A model generated the notes under the pieces. It made no database searches. It was not told the origin of the DNA and saw nothing but the letters and a program-made list of their open reading frames with translations. The position numbers and the translations under genes were made by a program. Positions 17,330 to 26,366 of a DNA stretch of 64,000 nucleotides are shown piece after piece. The DNA is taken from NCBI RefSeq assembly GCF_014287875.1, contig NZ_JACOPN010000008.1:114990-178989 (forward strand), in the 5' to 3' direction. This DNA is from Flintibacter faecis. GTDB lineage: Bacteria; Bacillota; Clostridia; Oscillospirales; Oscillospiraceae. Position 1 is the first letter of the stretch. Every line of letters starts with the position of its first letter.

Positions 17330-18221
17330 CCTATGGAAATACATTGCCCATCCGAAGGCGGAGCCGTATCAGTTCACTGAGGCGGCGGAGCTTTTGACCG
17401 ACGAGCCGCAGATGCCTTCCTCCGAGACTGCTGAGGACGCGGAGCCTCTGCCGGAGGAGGAAGCGGCGCTGTCGGAGGAGCCGTCTGAAAGCACGGATAC
17501 CCTCCGTTACGCCGAGGTACAGGCCGACCGGCTCCTGCGGGACGCCAAGCGTCAGGCGGAGGCCATTCGGGAGCAGGCGAAGCGGGAGGCGGAGCAGCAG
17601 CTCGCGGAGCTGCGGGAGCAGGCCCGCAAGGAGGGCTACGACGCAGGCTTCTCCGAAGGGGAGAAGGACGGCGCGGCCAAGGCCGAGGCAGAGGGCCGCC
17701 AGCGCTATCAGGAGCGCTGCGACGCCCTGTCCGCCGAGGTCAGCCGGTTTTTGGAGCGCGCCAGCGACGCGCTGGAGCAGCAACTGGAGCGGAATGTGGG
17801 CGAGATGCGGGACCTTGCCATCGCGGTGGCGGAAAAGGTGGTCAGCGTCAGCCTGAAAAGCAGCTCCGAGGTCATTGGAAAGATGATCCACACGGCCATC
17901 GACAAGCGCAAGCGCCGGGAATGGGTGCGTATCTATCTGGCAGAATGTGACGCCAAGCGGCTCCAGCCCATCTCGCCGCCCCTGGCGGCGGCGCTGGCAT
18001 CCCTTTCCGATCAGGTGCGGATCGTGCCGGTGGCGGACGACGAGTCGGGCACCTGCATCATCGAAATGCCCGACGAGATCATTGATGCCAGCGCGTCTAC
18101 CCAGTTAAGCAATATCCGCGGCATAGTCGCCGACGTTCCCGCGGACGCGCCGCGGCAGAAGTTTGAAATCGGAGGAGGCGGGCCGGGGCGTGTTCCGCAA
18201 TATGATTCGACAGGTTTATAA
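17322..18221 (+). CDS. fliH: Flagellar export stator FliH
   Basis: A 299-residue protein that binds and regulates the FliI ATPase. Layout: an acidic N-terminal 65 residues; a long charged coiled coil (about 65-150, LLRDAKRQAEAIREQAKREA onward) with spaced small residues (EGYDAGFSEGEKDGAAKAEA) like the GxxxG-type helix of FliH; and a C-terminal domain (about 160-270) similar to F/V-ATPase stator subunits. Translation starts at TTG 17322, 8 bases after AAAGGA. It overlaps fliI by about 30 bases in another frame. Confidence 0.92.
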   Translation: MPNLWKYIAHPKAEPYQFTEAAELLTDEPQMPSSETAEDAEPLPEEEAALSEEPSESTDTLRYAEVQADRLLRDAKRQAEAIREQAKREAEQQLAELREQARKEGYDAGFSEGEKDGAAKAEAEGRQRYQERCDALSAEVSRFLERASDALEQQLERNVGEMRDLAIAVAEKVVSVSLKSSSEVIGKMIHTAIDKRKRREWVRIYLAECDAKRLQPISPPLAAALASLSDQVRIVPVADDESGTCIIEMPDEIIDASASTQLSNIRGIVADVPADAPRQKFEIGGGGPGRVPQYDSTGL

Positions 18222-19491
18222 CGCGCAGACTTACAGCCTCACCGGCAAGATCGAAAACATCGTGGGTATGTCCATCGAGGCCTCCGGCGGCCACGCCGCC
18301 GTGGGCGACATCTGCCGCATTTACAACGGCGAGACCGGCAAGCAGATCAACGCCGAGGTGGTGGGCTTTAAGAACGACCGCATCCTGCTGATGCCCTACG
18401 CCGACATGAGCGGCATTTCCGCCGGCAATTTCGTGCGCAACACCGGCCGCCAGCTGACGCTGAAAATGGGCGAGTTCCTGCGGGGCCGGATCATCAACGC
18501 CCTGGGCCAGCCCATCGATGGCCGGGGGGACTTTTCCGACGGAGAGCTTTTCTGCGTCAGTGGCAAGCAGATCAACCCCCTTGACCGCCCCCCCATCCGG
18601 GAGCGGATGGACTTCGGTGTGAAGGCCATCGACGGGATGCTGACCATCGGCAAGGGTCAGCGTATCGGCATCTTCGCCGGTTCCGGCGTGGGCAAGAGCA
18701 CCCTCATGGGCATGATCGCCAAGAACGTGCAGGCGGACATCAACGTCATCGCGCTGGTAGGCGAGCGAGGCCGGGAGGTGCTGGAATTTGTGCAGAAGGA
18801 TCTGGGCGAGGAGGGTATGCGCCGCTCCGTTCTGGTGGTGGCCACCTCGGATCAGCCCGCCATGCTGCGAATGAAGTGCCCCGGCGTGGCCACCGGCATC
18901 GCGGAATATTTCCGGGATCAGGGCTGCCATGTTTTGCTGATGATGGATTCCCTGACCCGTTTCGCCATGGCCCAGCGAGAGATCGGTCTGGCGGTGGGAG
19001 AGCCGCCGGTGGCGCGAGGCTACACGCCCTCCATCTACGCGGAGCTGCCCAAGCTCCTTGAACGCAGCGGCAACTTTGAGCGTGGCTCCATCACCGGCGT
19101 TTATACCGTGCTGGTGGAGGGCGACGATACCAACGAGCCCATCGCCGACACCGTGCGCGGCATTTTGGACGGCCACATCGTCCTCTCCCGGGCCTTGGCC
19201 AACAGCAACCATTATCCCGCTATCGACGTGAGCGCCAGTATTTCCCGTCTGATGAACGAAATCGTTTCGCCGGAGCACCGGCAGCTGGCCTCCCGCATCC
19301 GGGATATTTTGAGCGTTTATGAAAAAAACGCGGACTTGATCGCCATCGGCGCTTACAAGCCGGGCAGCAACCGAAAGCTGGACTTCGCCCTCTCTAAAAT
19401 CGACGCGGTCAACGGCTTTCTCACCCAGGAGGTGGACGAGTCGTTCACCTATGACCAGTGCATCGAGCAGATGCGCGCCATCCTTGCCTGA
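18190..19491 (+). CDS. fliI: Flagellar export ATPase FliI
   Basis: About 433 residues; the ATPase of the flagellar type III export apparatus, related to the F1 beta subunit. The Walker A GSGVGKST (164-171), Walker B strand HVLLMMDSLTRFA and the export-ATPase signature region with QREIGLAVGEPPVARGYTPS are intact. Start uncertain: GGAGGAGG (18171-18178) is 11 bases ahead of GTG 18190; TTG 18163 overlaps this Shine-Dalgarno, and ATG 18202 is another choice. A run of seven C lies at 18588-18594. It makes a complex with FliH and FliJ encoded on either side. Confidence 0.95.
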   Translation: MFRNMIRQVYNAQTYSLTGKIENIVGMSIEASGGHAAVGDICRIYNGETGKQINAEVVGFKNDRILLMPYADMSGISAGNFVRNTGRQLTLKMGEFLRGRIINALGQPIDGRGDFSDGELFCVSGKQINPLDRPPIRERMDFGVKAIDGMLTIGKGQRIGIFAGSGVGKSTLMGMIAKNVQADINVIALVGERGREVLEFVQKDLGEEGMRRSVLVVATSDQPAMLRMKCPGVATGIAEYFRDQGCHVLLMMDSLTRFAMAQREIGLAVGEPPVARGYTPSIYAELPKLLERSGNFERGSITGVYTVLVEGDDTNEPIADTVRGILDGHIVLSRALANSNHYPAIDVSASISRLMNEIVSPEHRQLASRIRDILSVYEKNADLIAIGAYKPGSNRKLDFALSKIDAVNGFLTQEVDESFTYDQCIEQMRAILA

Positions 19492-19514
19492 GAGACTGAA
19501 TAGGAAGGAAAGCT

Positions 19515-19961
19515 ATGCAGAAATTCCGATTTCCCCTGAATACCGTGCTGGCCTACAAGCAGCAGATCGAGGATTCCCTGCAAAGTGAATACAGCGCGGC
19601 GCTGGCCCGTGTGCGGGAGCAGGAGGAGACCCTTGAGGCGCTCCGGCAGGCGTACCGGGACTGCGGCGCGGAGTACACCGCGGCCTGCGGGGCGGGCCTT
19701 GCCATCCTTGAGGCGCTGGCCTATCAGGGCCGCCTGCGGGCTTTCGAGCGGGAGATCGAGGAGGGCGAGAAGCAGCTCAAGCAGCTTCAGGAGCAGGCGG
19801 AGGAAAAGCGTCAGGCAGTGGTGGAGGCCCGGAAGGAAACGGCCTCCCTTGAGAAGCTGAAGGAGAAAAAGCTGGGCGAGTACAACAAGGCGTTCTCCAA
19901 AAGCGAGGAGCTTGCGGTGGAGGAATTCATCAGCGCCGTCCGGGCGCGGCAGCAGGCGTAA
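19515..19961 (+). CDS. fliJ: Flagellar export chaperone FliJ
   Basis: A 148-residue coiled-coil protein (MQKFRFPLNTVLAYKQQIED start, then long charged helices) matching FliJ, the central stalk of the FliH-FliI ATPase and a link to FlhA. The highly charged Glu/Lys/Gln-rich composition and lack of other domains are typical. It follows fliI by 23 bases and starts with GGAAGGAAAGCT upstream. Confidence 0.93.
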   Translation: MQKFRFPLNTVLAYKQQIEDSLQSEYSAALARVREQEETLEALRQAYRDCGAEYTAACGAGLAILEALAYQGRLRAFEREIEEGEKQLKQLQEQAEEKRQAVVEARKETASLEKLKEKKLGEYNKAFSKSEELAVEEFISAVRARQQA

Positions 19962-20036
19962 TAAAAAAGAGTCCGATCCGGCGGGTGACCGCCGTTTTGG
20001 AATATACATGCTCAAATAGAAAGGAGGAAAACGAAC

Positions 20037-21092
20037 ATGGAACAGATGAATCAGGCGGTGCTCAGCATGATGCAGATGGTCACGGCGGGGAGATCCCAGC
20101 GAGCCGAATCCGGGAATCGAACCGGGAAGGACGAAAACGCCAAGGACTTCGGCACCATGCTGCGTGACCGCCAGACGGCGGACAAAACCGCCGGAACGGC
20201 GCAGAACACGGTGAAGGCCGCCGACACGGCGGAGGCCGAGCCAACCGTCGATCTGGACGGACTGGAGCAGCAGATGCTGCTGGCAGCAATGGCGCTGGCC
20301 CAGAATCCTGTCGTGATCGTGCAGGACGTCCAGCCGGAGGTTCAGAAGAGCGGCGCGGCGATGGAGCTTGTGCCCATTCAGACGGAGCAGGCGCCCCAGC
20401 AGAGCGTGGCCCCAACCCTTGATGTGGAAACAGAGGCCCCGGCAGCGCAGGAGACCCCGCAGCTGCAGGCCGTGGAACTGACGCAGGACGCGCCCCAGAC
20501 CGAAACGGGCAAGGCTGACAGCGGCGAGAGCCGTGGCAGCGAGCTGCCGATGGAGGAGCTACACGCGGAGACCCGCACCGAGCAGGCCGACGTGGAGCCC
20601 CATCCGGTATTCCGGGACATCAAGGCCGTACCCGTCAAGGTAGGCGAGGTGTACCAGGCAGAGCCGACCGTGGAGAACGGGGTGGAGCTCAAGGATCTTG
20701 GCGACACGCTGACCCAGGCCATCGACCGGGGCGAGAACCGGCTGGAGCTGCAATTACAGCCCGCTGAGTTGGGCCGCATCCGGGTGGAAATGCGCTGGAG
20801 CGACGATGGCGCGCTGCACGTGATCCTTCACGCCGAAAGCGCCCGCACCCAGAGCCTTCTGGAAAAGGACATGGCCAGCTTGCAGACACTTCTTGGCCGC
20901 GAGACCCAGCAGGAGGTCAAGGTCGAGCTGCCTCGTGAACAGGAGGCCCCCCGTCAGAGCTTTGACGATGGCCGTCAGAACGGCGGACAGCAGCATCACC
21001 AGCAGGAGCAGCGGCAGAGCAGCCGCCACAGCGGACAGGATTTCCTGCATCAGCTTCGGCTGGGACTGATCCCGGCGGAAGAAGTCTCCTAA
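20037..21092 (+). CDS. fliK: Flagellar hook-length control protein FliK
   Basis: A 351-residue exported ruler. The N-terminal 210 residues are low-complexity (Ala, Glu, Gln, Thr-rich), and the C-terminal Flg_hook domain (about 225-300: LELQLQPAELGRIRVEMRWS, DDGALHVILHAE, LEKDMASLQTLL) switches FlhB export specificity. The last 50 residues are Gln/His-rich. It lies between fliJ and flgD as expected. A second FliK-like protein is encoded at 1280-2710. Confidence 0.92.
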   Translation: MEQMNQAVLSMMQMVTAGRSQRAESGNRTGKDENAKDFGTMLRDRQTADKTAGTAQNTVKAADTAEAEPTVDLDGLEQQMLLAAMALAQNPVVIVQDVQPEVQKSGAAMELVPIQTEQAPQQSVAPTLDVETEAPAAQETPQLQAVELTQDAPQTETGKADSGESRGSELPMEELHAETRTEQADVEPHPVFRDIKAVPVKVGEVYQAEPTVENGVELKDLGDTLTQAIDRGENRLELQLQPAELGRIRVEMRWSDDGALHVILHAESARTQSLLEKDMASLQTLLGRETQQEVKVELPREQEAPRQSFDDGRQNGGQQHHQQEQRQSSRHSGQDFLHQLRLGLIPAEEVS

Positions 21093-21110
21093 GAGAAAGG
21101 AAGTGAAACA

Positions 21111-21653
21111 ATGGGCAGCTATATGGGCGATATTTCCAACCTCGGCTCCATCGGCTCCGGAAATCAGCTTCCCGCGGACCTGAAGGTGAAGTCGAAAAGC
21201 GACAGCATAGGGCTGGATATGACCTCCTTCCTCAAGCTGATGGTAGCGGAGCTGACCAACCAGAGCATCGACCAGACGGCGGACACCTCGGATATGCTCA
21301 ACCAGATGGTGCAGATGCAGATGGTGCAGGCGCTGGTGAACATGACGGACGCCTCCGTGATGAGCTATGCCGCGTCTCTTGTGGGCAAGCAGGTCACCGT
21401 GGGCCAGTACGACAGCGACGGCAAGCTCCAGGAGGTCGTTGGCACCGTCACCGGCACCGGCACCTACAACGGCAGCCAGGTGGTGTTCGTGGGCGACAAG
21501 TACTACCCCCTCAGCGAAATTCTGGCGGTAGGCACCCTGCCTCCCAAGGTGGAAAAGCCGGAGGAGACCAAACCGGGCGAGACGCCGCCGAAGGTGGACA
21601 AGCCGGACGAGACCCAGCCGGAGGAACCCAAAACGGAGGAACCGGAACTGTAA
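21111..21653 (+). CDS. flgD: Hook-cap protein FlgD
   Basis: A 180-residue scaffold that caps the growing hook. The conserved N-terminal segment is present (DMTSFLKLMVAELTNQ, then QTADTSDMLNQMVQMQMVQALV), followed by a beta domain (VGKQVTVGQYDSDGKLQEVV). The C-terminal 35 residues are a Pro/Glu/Thr-rich tail with repeated KPEETKPGE and KVDKPDETQPEEPK units, an unusual extension. AAAGGAAGTG precedes the start. Confidence 0.93.
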   Translation: MGSYMGDISNLGSIGSGNQLPADLKVKSKSDSIGLDMTSFLKLMVAELTNQSIDQTADTSDMLNQMVQMQMVQALVNMTDASVMSYAASLVGKQVTVGQYDSDGKLQEVVGTVTGTGTYNGSQVVFVGDKYYPLSEILAVGTLPPKVEKPEETKPGETPPKVDKPDETQPEEPKTEEPEL

Positions 21654-21668
21654 GAAAGGAAGGAACCT

Positions 21669-22049
21669 ATGGTCAACCGGATATATGGCGGCGTGATCGC
21701 CCCACAGGAGCCGGTACGGTCCGGGCAGCAAACGCGGCAGGGCGGCGATTTCCACGCGGCGCTGCAACAGGAGCTGCAACGGAGCGAGCAGACGAGGGAG
21801 GTCGCATTCTCCAAGCACGCGATCTCGCGGGCTGAGCAGCGGGGCATTGAGATCACCCCCAACCTGATCGACCAGCTCAAGGGCAGTATGATCCGGGCAC
21901 AGGCCAAGGGCGCGACCAACATTTTGGCCATGGACGCGGAAAAGGCGTTTATCATCAATGTGCCCAATGCCAAGGTCATCACCGCCATTACACAGGAAGA
22001 AATGAGAGAAAGCGTATTCACAAATATTGACGGCGCCGTGTTCCTGTAA
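21669..22049 (+). CDS. Flagellar operon protein, TIGR02530 family
   Basis: A 126-residue protein of the family found between flgD and flgE in many Firmicutes (FSKHAISRAEQRGIEITPNL, DQLKGSMIRAQAKGATNILA, AFIINVPNAKVITAITQEEM). The function is not known; small size and fixed position suggest a role in hook assembly. The N-terminal 50 residues are polar. Its stop precedes a gap of 105 bases that holds no recognisable element except the flgE Shine-Dalgarno. Confidence 0.85.
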   Translation: MVNRIYGGVIAPQEPVRSGQQTRQGGDFHAALQQELQRSEQTREVAFSKHAISRAEQRGIEITPNLIDQLKGSMIRAQAKGATNILAMDAEKAFIINVPNAKVITAITQEEMRESVFTNIDGAVFL

Positions 22050-22154
22050 TATTATGATAACAGACAGCAGGACCGGTTTACGGAGGCTGTCGCGCACCGT
22101 CCGATTGATGGCGCGCGGCGCGGCGTCAGAACCGAAAGGAGATCAGCAGAAGAT

Positions 22155-23267
22155 ATGACCGGAGCAATGTATGCGGCGATCGCGGGCCTGAAAACCCACA
22201 TGAGCAAGCTGAATGTGGTGGGCAACAACATCGCCAACGTCAATACAAACGGCTATAAATCCCAGCGCACGGTTTTCCGTGACGCGCTGTACACCATGTA
22301 CAGCGGCGGCTCGAATGGTACCACCACCACCGGCAGTAAGAACCCCTCTCAGATCGGCTACGGCTCTCAGGTGTCCAGCATCGATCTGAACATGACCACG
22401 GGCAACTATTCTCCCGGCAACACCATGGACTGTATGCTCTATGGCGACGGCTTCTTCCTGGTGGGCAACAAGACCACTGCTGCGTCCATCACCGGCACGA
22501 ACCCCGCCACTTTTAAGGCCCTCAAGCTCACCCGGGTGGGCGACTTCCGCTTCGGCGCAGACGGCTATCTGGTGGACGGCAAGGGCAACCCCGTCTACGG
22601 CTTTATGAACACCGGCGTGGACAAGGATGGCAACCCGCAGATCAGCGACCAGCTGGTGCCCATCCGCCTGCCCAAGGTGGACGGCAAGACGATCAAGTAC
22701 GCGGTGGAAAAGGATAAGGATGGCAAGTACATCGCGCTGAAGGACGCCGTGGGACACGAGAAGCCGGACGATGATACATCAGCAGAGGTGGAGCTGCCCT
22801 TCGCCTCTTTGGACAGCATCAGCATCGACACCAAGAGCGGCCGCATTTCCGGAACCGTGAAGGATACGGACACGGTTGTCACCATCGGCTATCTGGCCGT
22901 GGGCAACCCCACCAACCCCGACGGCGTGACCCACGAGGGCGAGTCCTATTACTCTTGCAGCGACGGCGCCGGCGATCTGAAGGTCACCATGCTGGGCGGC
23001 GTGGCCGCGGATCTGGGCATCACCCATGTCAATGGTCATCTGGACAAGGGGGATAAGGCGGACGCGGACTTTACCCCCAACGCCAAGGCCGCCATCGGCT
23101 CCGCCGGCTCCACCACTCTCTACACCGGCGGTCTGGAGGGCTCCAACGTGGATCTCGCCACCGAGATCTCTGAAATGATCACCACCCAGCGGGGCTATCA
23201 GGCCAACACCCGCATCATCACCGTGACGGACTCCATGCTCGAAGAACTGGTGAACATGAAGCGGTAA
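22155..23267 (+). CDS. flgE: Flagellar hook protein FlgE
   Basis: A 370-residue hook subunit with rod/hook ends: GAMYAAIAGLKTHMSKLNVV and GNNIANVNTNGYKSQRTVFR at the N-terminus, and ATEISEMITTQRGYQANTRI and TVTDSMLEELVNMKR at the C-terminus. The middle includes the GDGFFLVG segment typical of the FlgE/F/G core. It is shorter than the hook proteins of enterics. It is exported after FlgD forms the hook cap and is the substrate whose length is measured by FliK. Confidence 0.95.
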   Translation: MTGAMYAAIAGLKTHMSKLNVVGNNIANVNTNGYKSQRTVFRDALYTMYSGGSNGTTTTGSKNPSQIGYGSQVSSIDLNMTTGNYSPGNTMDCMLYGDGFFLVGNKTTAASITGTNPATFKALKLTRVGDFRFGADGYLVDGKGNPVYGFMNTGVDKDGNPQISDQLVPIRLPKVDGKTIKYAVEKDKDGKYIALKDAVGHEKPDDDTSAEVELPFASLDSISIDTKSGRISGTVKDTDTVVTIGYLAVGNPTNPDGVTHEGESYYSCSDGAGDLKVTMLGGVAADLGITHVNGHLDKGDKADADFTPNAKAAIGSAGSTTLYTGGLEGSNVDLATEISEMITTQRGYQANTRIITVTDSMLEELVNMKR

Positions 23268-23347
23268 GCAGCGAACCTAATTTATAACGATACGCGGGCG
23301 ACGGGACGTGCAGCCGTCCCGCCGCCCCGCGGGAAAGCGAGAATGCC

Positions 23348-23563
23348 ATGATCCTTTTAACGAAAAGAAGTCAAGAGAAATTTCTGCTGAACCACACGCA
23401 GATCGAGTGCATCGAGAGCATTCCCGAGGTGAAGATCACCATGATGAACCACGATTTCTTCCTTGTGCGCGAGAGCGTGGAGGAGATCATTGATAAAATT
23501 GCGAATTACAACGCCAAGGTCCAGGACATTCACCGTGAGATCACGGTGACGGACAAGCGTTGA
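23348..23563 (+). CDS. swrD: FlbD/SwrD family protein
   Basis: A 71-residue protein (MILLTKRSQEKFLLNHTQIE, CIESIPEVKITMMNHDFFLV) of the FlbD/YlzI family. In Bacillus subtilis SwrD raises flagellar power, probably by acting on the stators, and its gene lies downstream of flgE as here. The next genes are motA and motB, which fits that role. Start with GCGAGAATGCC upstream is weak, but the conserved N-terminus MILLTK fixes it. Confidence 0.9.
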   Translation: MILLTKRSQEKFLLNHTQIECIESIPEVKITMMNHDFFLVRESVEEIIDKIANYNAKVQDIHREITVTDKR

Positions 23564-23624
23564 ACAGATAAAAAGAAAAGAACAACAGGAGGGAAGAGTG
23601 CTCCGCCAAGGGGAGCGAGAGAAT

Positions 23625-24473
23625 ATGAACCTAAATTATATTATCGGTCTGGTTGGCGCCGCTTTGGTCTGTATCTTCGGTATGGTCACCAGCGTCAAGC
23701 TGGGCGCCACACCGCCGATCACCATCAATTTTGCGAATATCATAAACTTCTTTGACCCGGCCAGTATCCTCATCGTCATCGGATGTACGATCTTCATCGT
23801 TGTGGCCAGCTTCCCGGGGAAGATGCTCAAGGCGATGCCCAAGCACTTTAAGATCATCCTGAACAACAAGCTCTACGACCCCGGCAAGTACATCGACCAG
23901 CTGGTGGATCTCGCCCAGATCGCCCGTAAAAACGGTCTGCTGGCGCTGGAGGAGAAGGCCAACAGTCAAGAAGACCCCTTCTTCAAGCAGGCCATCATGC
24001 TCATCGTGGATGCCTATGATCAGGACAAGGTGCGGAGCATTTTGGAAAACGACATCGAGTGTATGTCCGCCCGCCACGAGGACGCGGCGGCCATGTACGA
24101 TAAAGCCTCTTCCGTGGCCCCGGCCTTCGGTATGGTGGGTACGCTGGTGGGCCTTATCAATATGCTCAAGGGCATGAGTCTGGATGGCGACGGTGCCTCC
24201 AACATCGGCTCGGACATGGGTACGGCGCTGATCACCACGCTCTACGGCTGTATCCTCGCGCACATGGTATTCGGCCCCATCGCCACGCTGCTGCGCAACC
24301 GCGACGAGGAGGAGGTCCTCTGCAAGATGATCATTGTGGAGGGCATCATGTCCATTCAGGCGGGCGAGAACCCCAAGTTCCTGCGTGACCGTCTGCTGAC
24401 CTATATGGCGCAGAAGCAGCGGGAGGGCTCCGGAAAGGGCAAGGGCGCCGACAAGGGCGGCGAAGAGGAATAA
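23625..24473 (+). CDS. motA: Flagellar motor stator MotA
   Basis: About 282 residues; a proton- or sodium-driven stator subunit with four membrane segments (LNYIIGLVGAALVCIFGMV, PASILIVIGCTIFIVVASF, SVAPAFGMVGTLVGLINML, and ALITTLYGCILAHMVFGPIA). The cytoplasmic loop with charged residues contacting FliG lies between segments 2 and 3. ATG 23625 has AAGGGGAG 9 bases upstream; a GTG at 23598 with its own Shine-Dalgarno would add nine polar residues. A short hairpin (CCCGAGGC/GCCTCGGG, 24480-24497) separates it from motB. Confidence 0.94.
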   Translation: MNLNYIIGLVGAALVCIFGMVTSVKLGATPPITINFANIINFFDPASILIVIGCTIFIVVASFPGKMLKAMPKHFKIILNNKLYDPGKYIDQLVDLAQIARKNGLLALEEKANSQEDPFFKQAIMLIVDAYDQDKVRSILENDIECMSARHEDAAAMYDKASSVAPAFGMVGTLVGLINMLKGMSLDGDGASNIGSDMGTALITTLYGCILAHMVFGPIATLLRNRDEEEVLCKMIIVEGIMSIQAGENPKFLRDRLLTYMAQKQREGSGKGKGADKGGEEE

Positions 24474-24513
24474 CACATACCCGAGGCGTGCCTCGGGGAA
24501 TGGAGGAAGTAGC

Positions 24514-25278
24514 TTGAAAAAAAAGTCAAAGGGCGGCGGCGGTGCAAACTGGATGGACACCTATGGCGACATGGTGACGCTCCTGCTTTGCTTTTTCGTG
24601 CTGCTCTATTCCATGTCCACCATCAGCGAGGAAAAATATAAGGCCATCGTGCTGAGCTTCAACCCCAACGCGGTGGAAACGCCCACGGCAACGTTGGGCG
24701 GAGACGGTCCCAGCGCCGACCCCGAGCAGGGCGAGGGTATGCTGGAGATGGATCAGGCGCAGGTGGACGCGCAGATCGACGACCTTTACGAGAAGCTGAA
24801 GGAATATGTCTCCTCGCAGCAGGGGACGCAGGGTGAGATCTCCGTCACCCGCGGCGACGGCAAGGTGTTCGTCGCCTTTAACCAGTCCGTGTTTTTCGAT
24901 GGAGACAGCCCCGTGCTGCGGGAGGAGAGCCTCCCAGTGCTGGACGCGGTGAGCGAAATGCTCAGTGCGGCGTCCGATGCCATCGACGAGGTGCGGGTGC
25001 TGGGCCACACGGCGCAAGCCAGCCCCAACGCCATCAACAACCCGAAAACGGATCGCACCCTTTCCAGCCAGCGTGCCACCAACGTTGTCATTTATGTGCA
25101 GGAGCACTCCACCCTTGACCCCGCGCGGCTCGTGAGCGAGGGCATTGGCCAGTGGCGGCCCATTGCGGACAACAGCACCAGCGAGGGACGGGCGAAAAAC
25201 CGCCGCGTAGAGATGATCGTCAGCGGGCGGAACATTGAAGAGGAGCTGAAAAACGGCATCCAGCAGTTTGAAACCTGA
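24514..25278 (+). CDS. motB: Flagellar motor stator MotB
   Basis: A 254-residue stator subunit. One membrane helix near the N-terminus contains the ion-binding Asp (WMDTYGDMVTLLLCFFVLLYS, Asp21 in MDTYGDM region), followed by a plug and linker and an OmpA-like peptidoglycan-binding domain (VFFDGDSPVLREESLPVLD, RVLGHTAQASPN, LSSQRATNVVIYVQE, NRRVEMIV). Starts at TTG 24514 after GGAGGAAG. An A8 run falls at the third to fifth codons. Intact. Confidence 0.94.
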   Translation: MKKKSKGGGGANWMDTYGDMVTLLLCFFVLLYSMSTISEEKYKAIVLSFNPNAVETPTATLGGDGPSADPEQGEGMLEMDQAQVDAQIDDLYEKLKEYVSSQQGTQGEISVTRGDGKVFVAFNQSVFFDGDSPVLREESLPVLDAVSEMLSAASDAIDEVRVLGHTAQASPNAINNPKTDRTLSSQRATNVVIYVQEHSTLDPARLVSEGIGQWRPIADNSTSEGRAKNRRVEMIVSGRNIEEELKNGIQQFET

Positions 25279-25357
25279 GGATACGGCCACACAATGGCAC
25301 TTTGAAGCTGTTGGGAGGGTGTGGGTATATCCTCTCGGCAGAGTATGAGGGATTTGC

Positions 25358-26362
25358 ATGGCAGAAGTATTATCACAAAGTCAGATCGACGCCTTGCTCC
25401 ACGCGGTGCAAAGCGGAGAGAAGGATCTGAACGAGCCTGCGGTGGAGCAGGAAAAGAAATACCGAAAATATGACTTCAGCAGCCCGAGGAAATTCACCAA
25501 GGACCGCATCAAAATGCTCAACGGCATTTTCGACAATTATTCGCGCATCATCAACTCGCGCCTCAACGCGCGGCTGCGCGCCAACTGCGAGATCACCGTG
25601 GAGAGCATCGAGGAGCAGCGATACTACGAATTTTCCAACGCCTTGACGGAGAGCGACGTGCTGGCGCTGGTGAATGTGACAGTGAAGAACAAGGAGCAGG
25701 ACGTTCCGCTCCTGTTCTACCTCTCCACGCCGACGGCCCTGAGTATGATGGACCGGCTGATGGGCGGCGAGGGTTCCTCGGACGAGTCGCTTCCGGTGGA
25801 TTATACCTACACAAATCTGGAGCTTCAGCTTTACGAGGACCTCGTGAGCGATATGGTCTCCGTGATGGGCGGCAGCTGGGAGAATTACATTCCCATTGAA
25901 TTTGCATACAGCAAAACAGACGTCAACCCAACGCTCAGCCAGATCATCGGTTTGGACGAGATCGTTGTTATCGTGGACATGAAAATGCAGTTCCCCAATA
26001 TGGCGGGGCGCATGAGTATTTGTCTGCCGGGTGAGATGCTGACGAATATCTTTGCGGAGATCAGCCGGGAGAATCCCGTCCGCAAGCTGACCACGGAGGA
26101 CAAATCAGAGGAGATCTTTGATAAGCTCCGCGATTCCAGCCTTGAGATCGTCTCGATCCTCGGAGAGACGAGGCTCTCGCTCAATGACGTATACCACCTC
26201 AATGTCGGAGATGTGATCGACCTCGGCTGCACGAAGGATTCGTCGATCTACCTCGATATCGGCGGTTATCACTGGTTTACCGGAAAAATCGGAACACATA
26301 AGAAAAATATGGCTGTGAAGATAGACAACGTGTGCTATCAGGCCGAACAAAGGAGTGAATAG
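25358..26362 (+). CDS. fliM: Flagellar switch protein FliM
   Basis: A 334-residue C-ring protein. The N-terminal CheY-P-binding peptide LSQSQIDALL occupies residues 5-14. The middle domain (about 45-230, CheC-like fold) binds FliG, and the C-terminal SPOA domain (about 255-330, RLSLNDVYHLNVGDVIDLG) binds FliY/FliN. All parts are intact. It follows motB after a 79-base gap and overlaps the Shine-Dalgarno of fliY. Confidence 0.96.
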   Translation: MAEVLSQSQIDALLHAVQSGEKDLNEPAVEQEKKYRKYDFSSPRKFTKDRIKMLNGIFDNYSRIINSRLNARLRANCEITVESIEEQRYYEFSNALTESDVLALVNVTVKNKEQDVPLLFYLSTPTALSMMDRLMGGEGSSDESLPVDYTYTNLELQLYEDLVSDMVSVMGGSWENYIPIEFAYSKTDVNPTLSQIIGLDEIVVIVDMKMQFPNMAGRMSICLPGEMLTNIFAEISRENPVRKLTTEDKSEEIFDKLRDSSLEIVSILGETRLSLNDVYHLNVGDVIDLGCTKDSSIYLDIGGYHWFTGKIGTHKKNMAVKIDNVCYQAEQRSE

Positions 26363-26366
26363 GCGA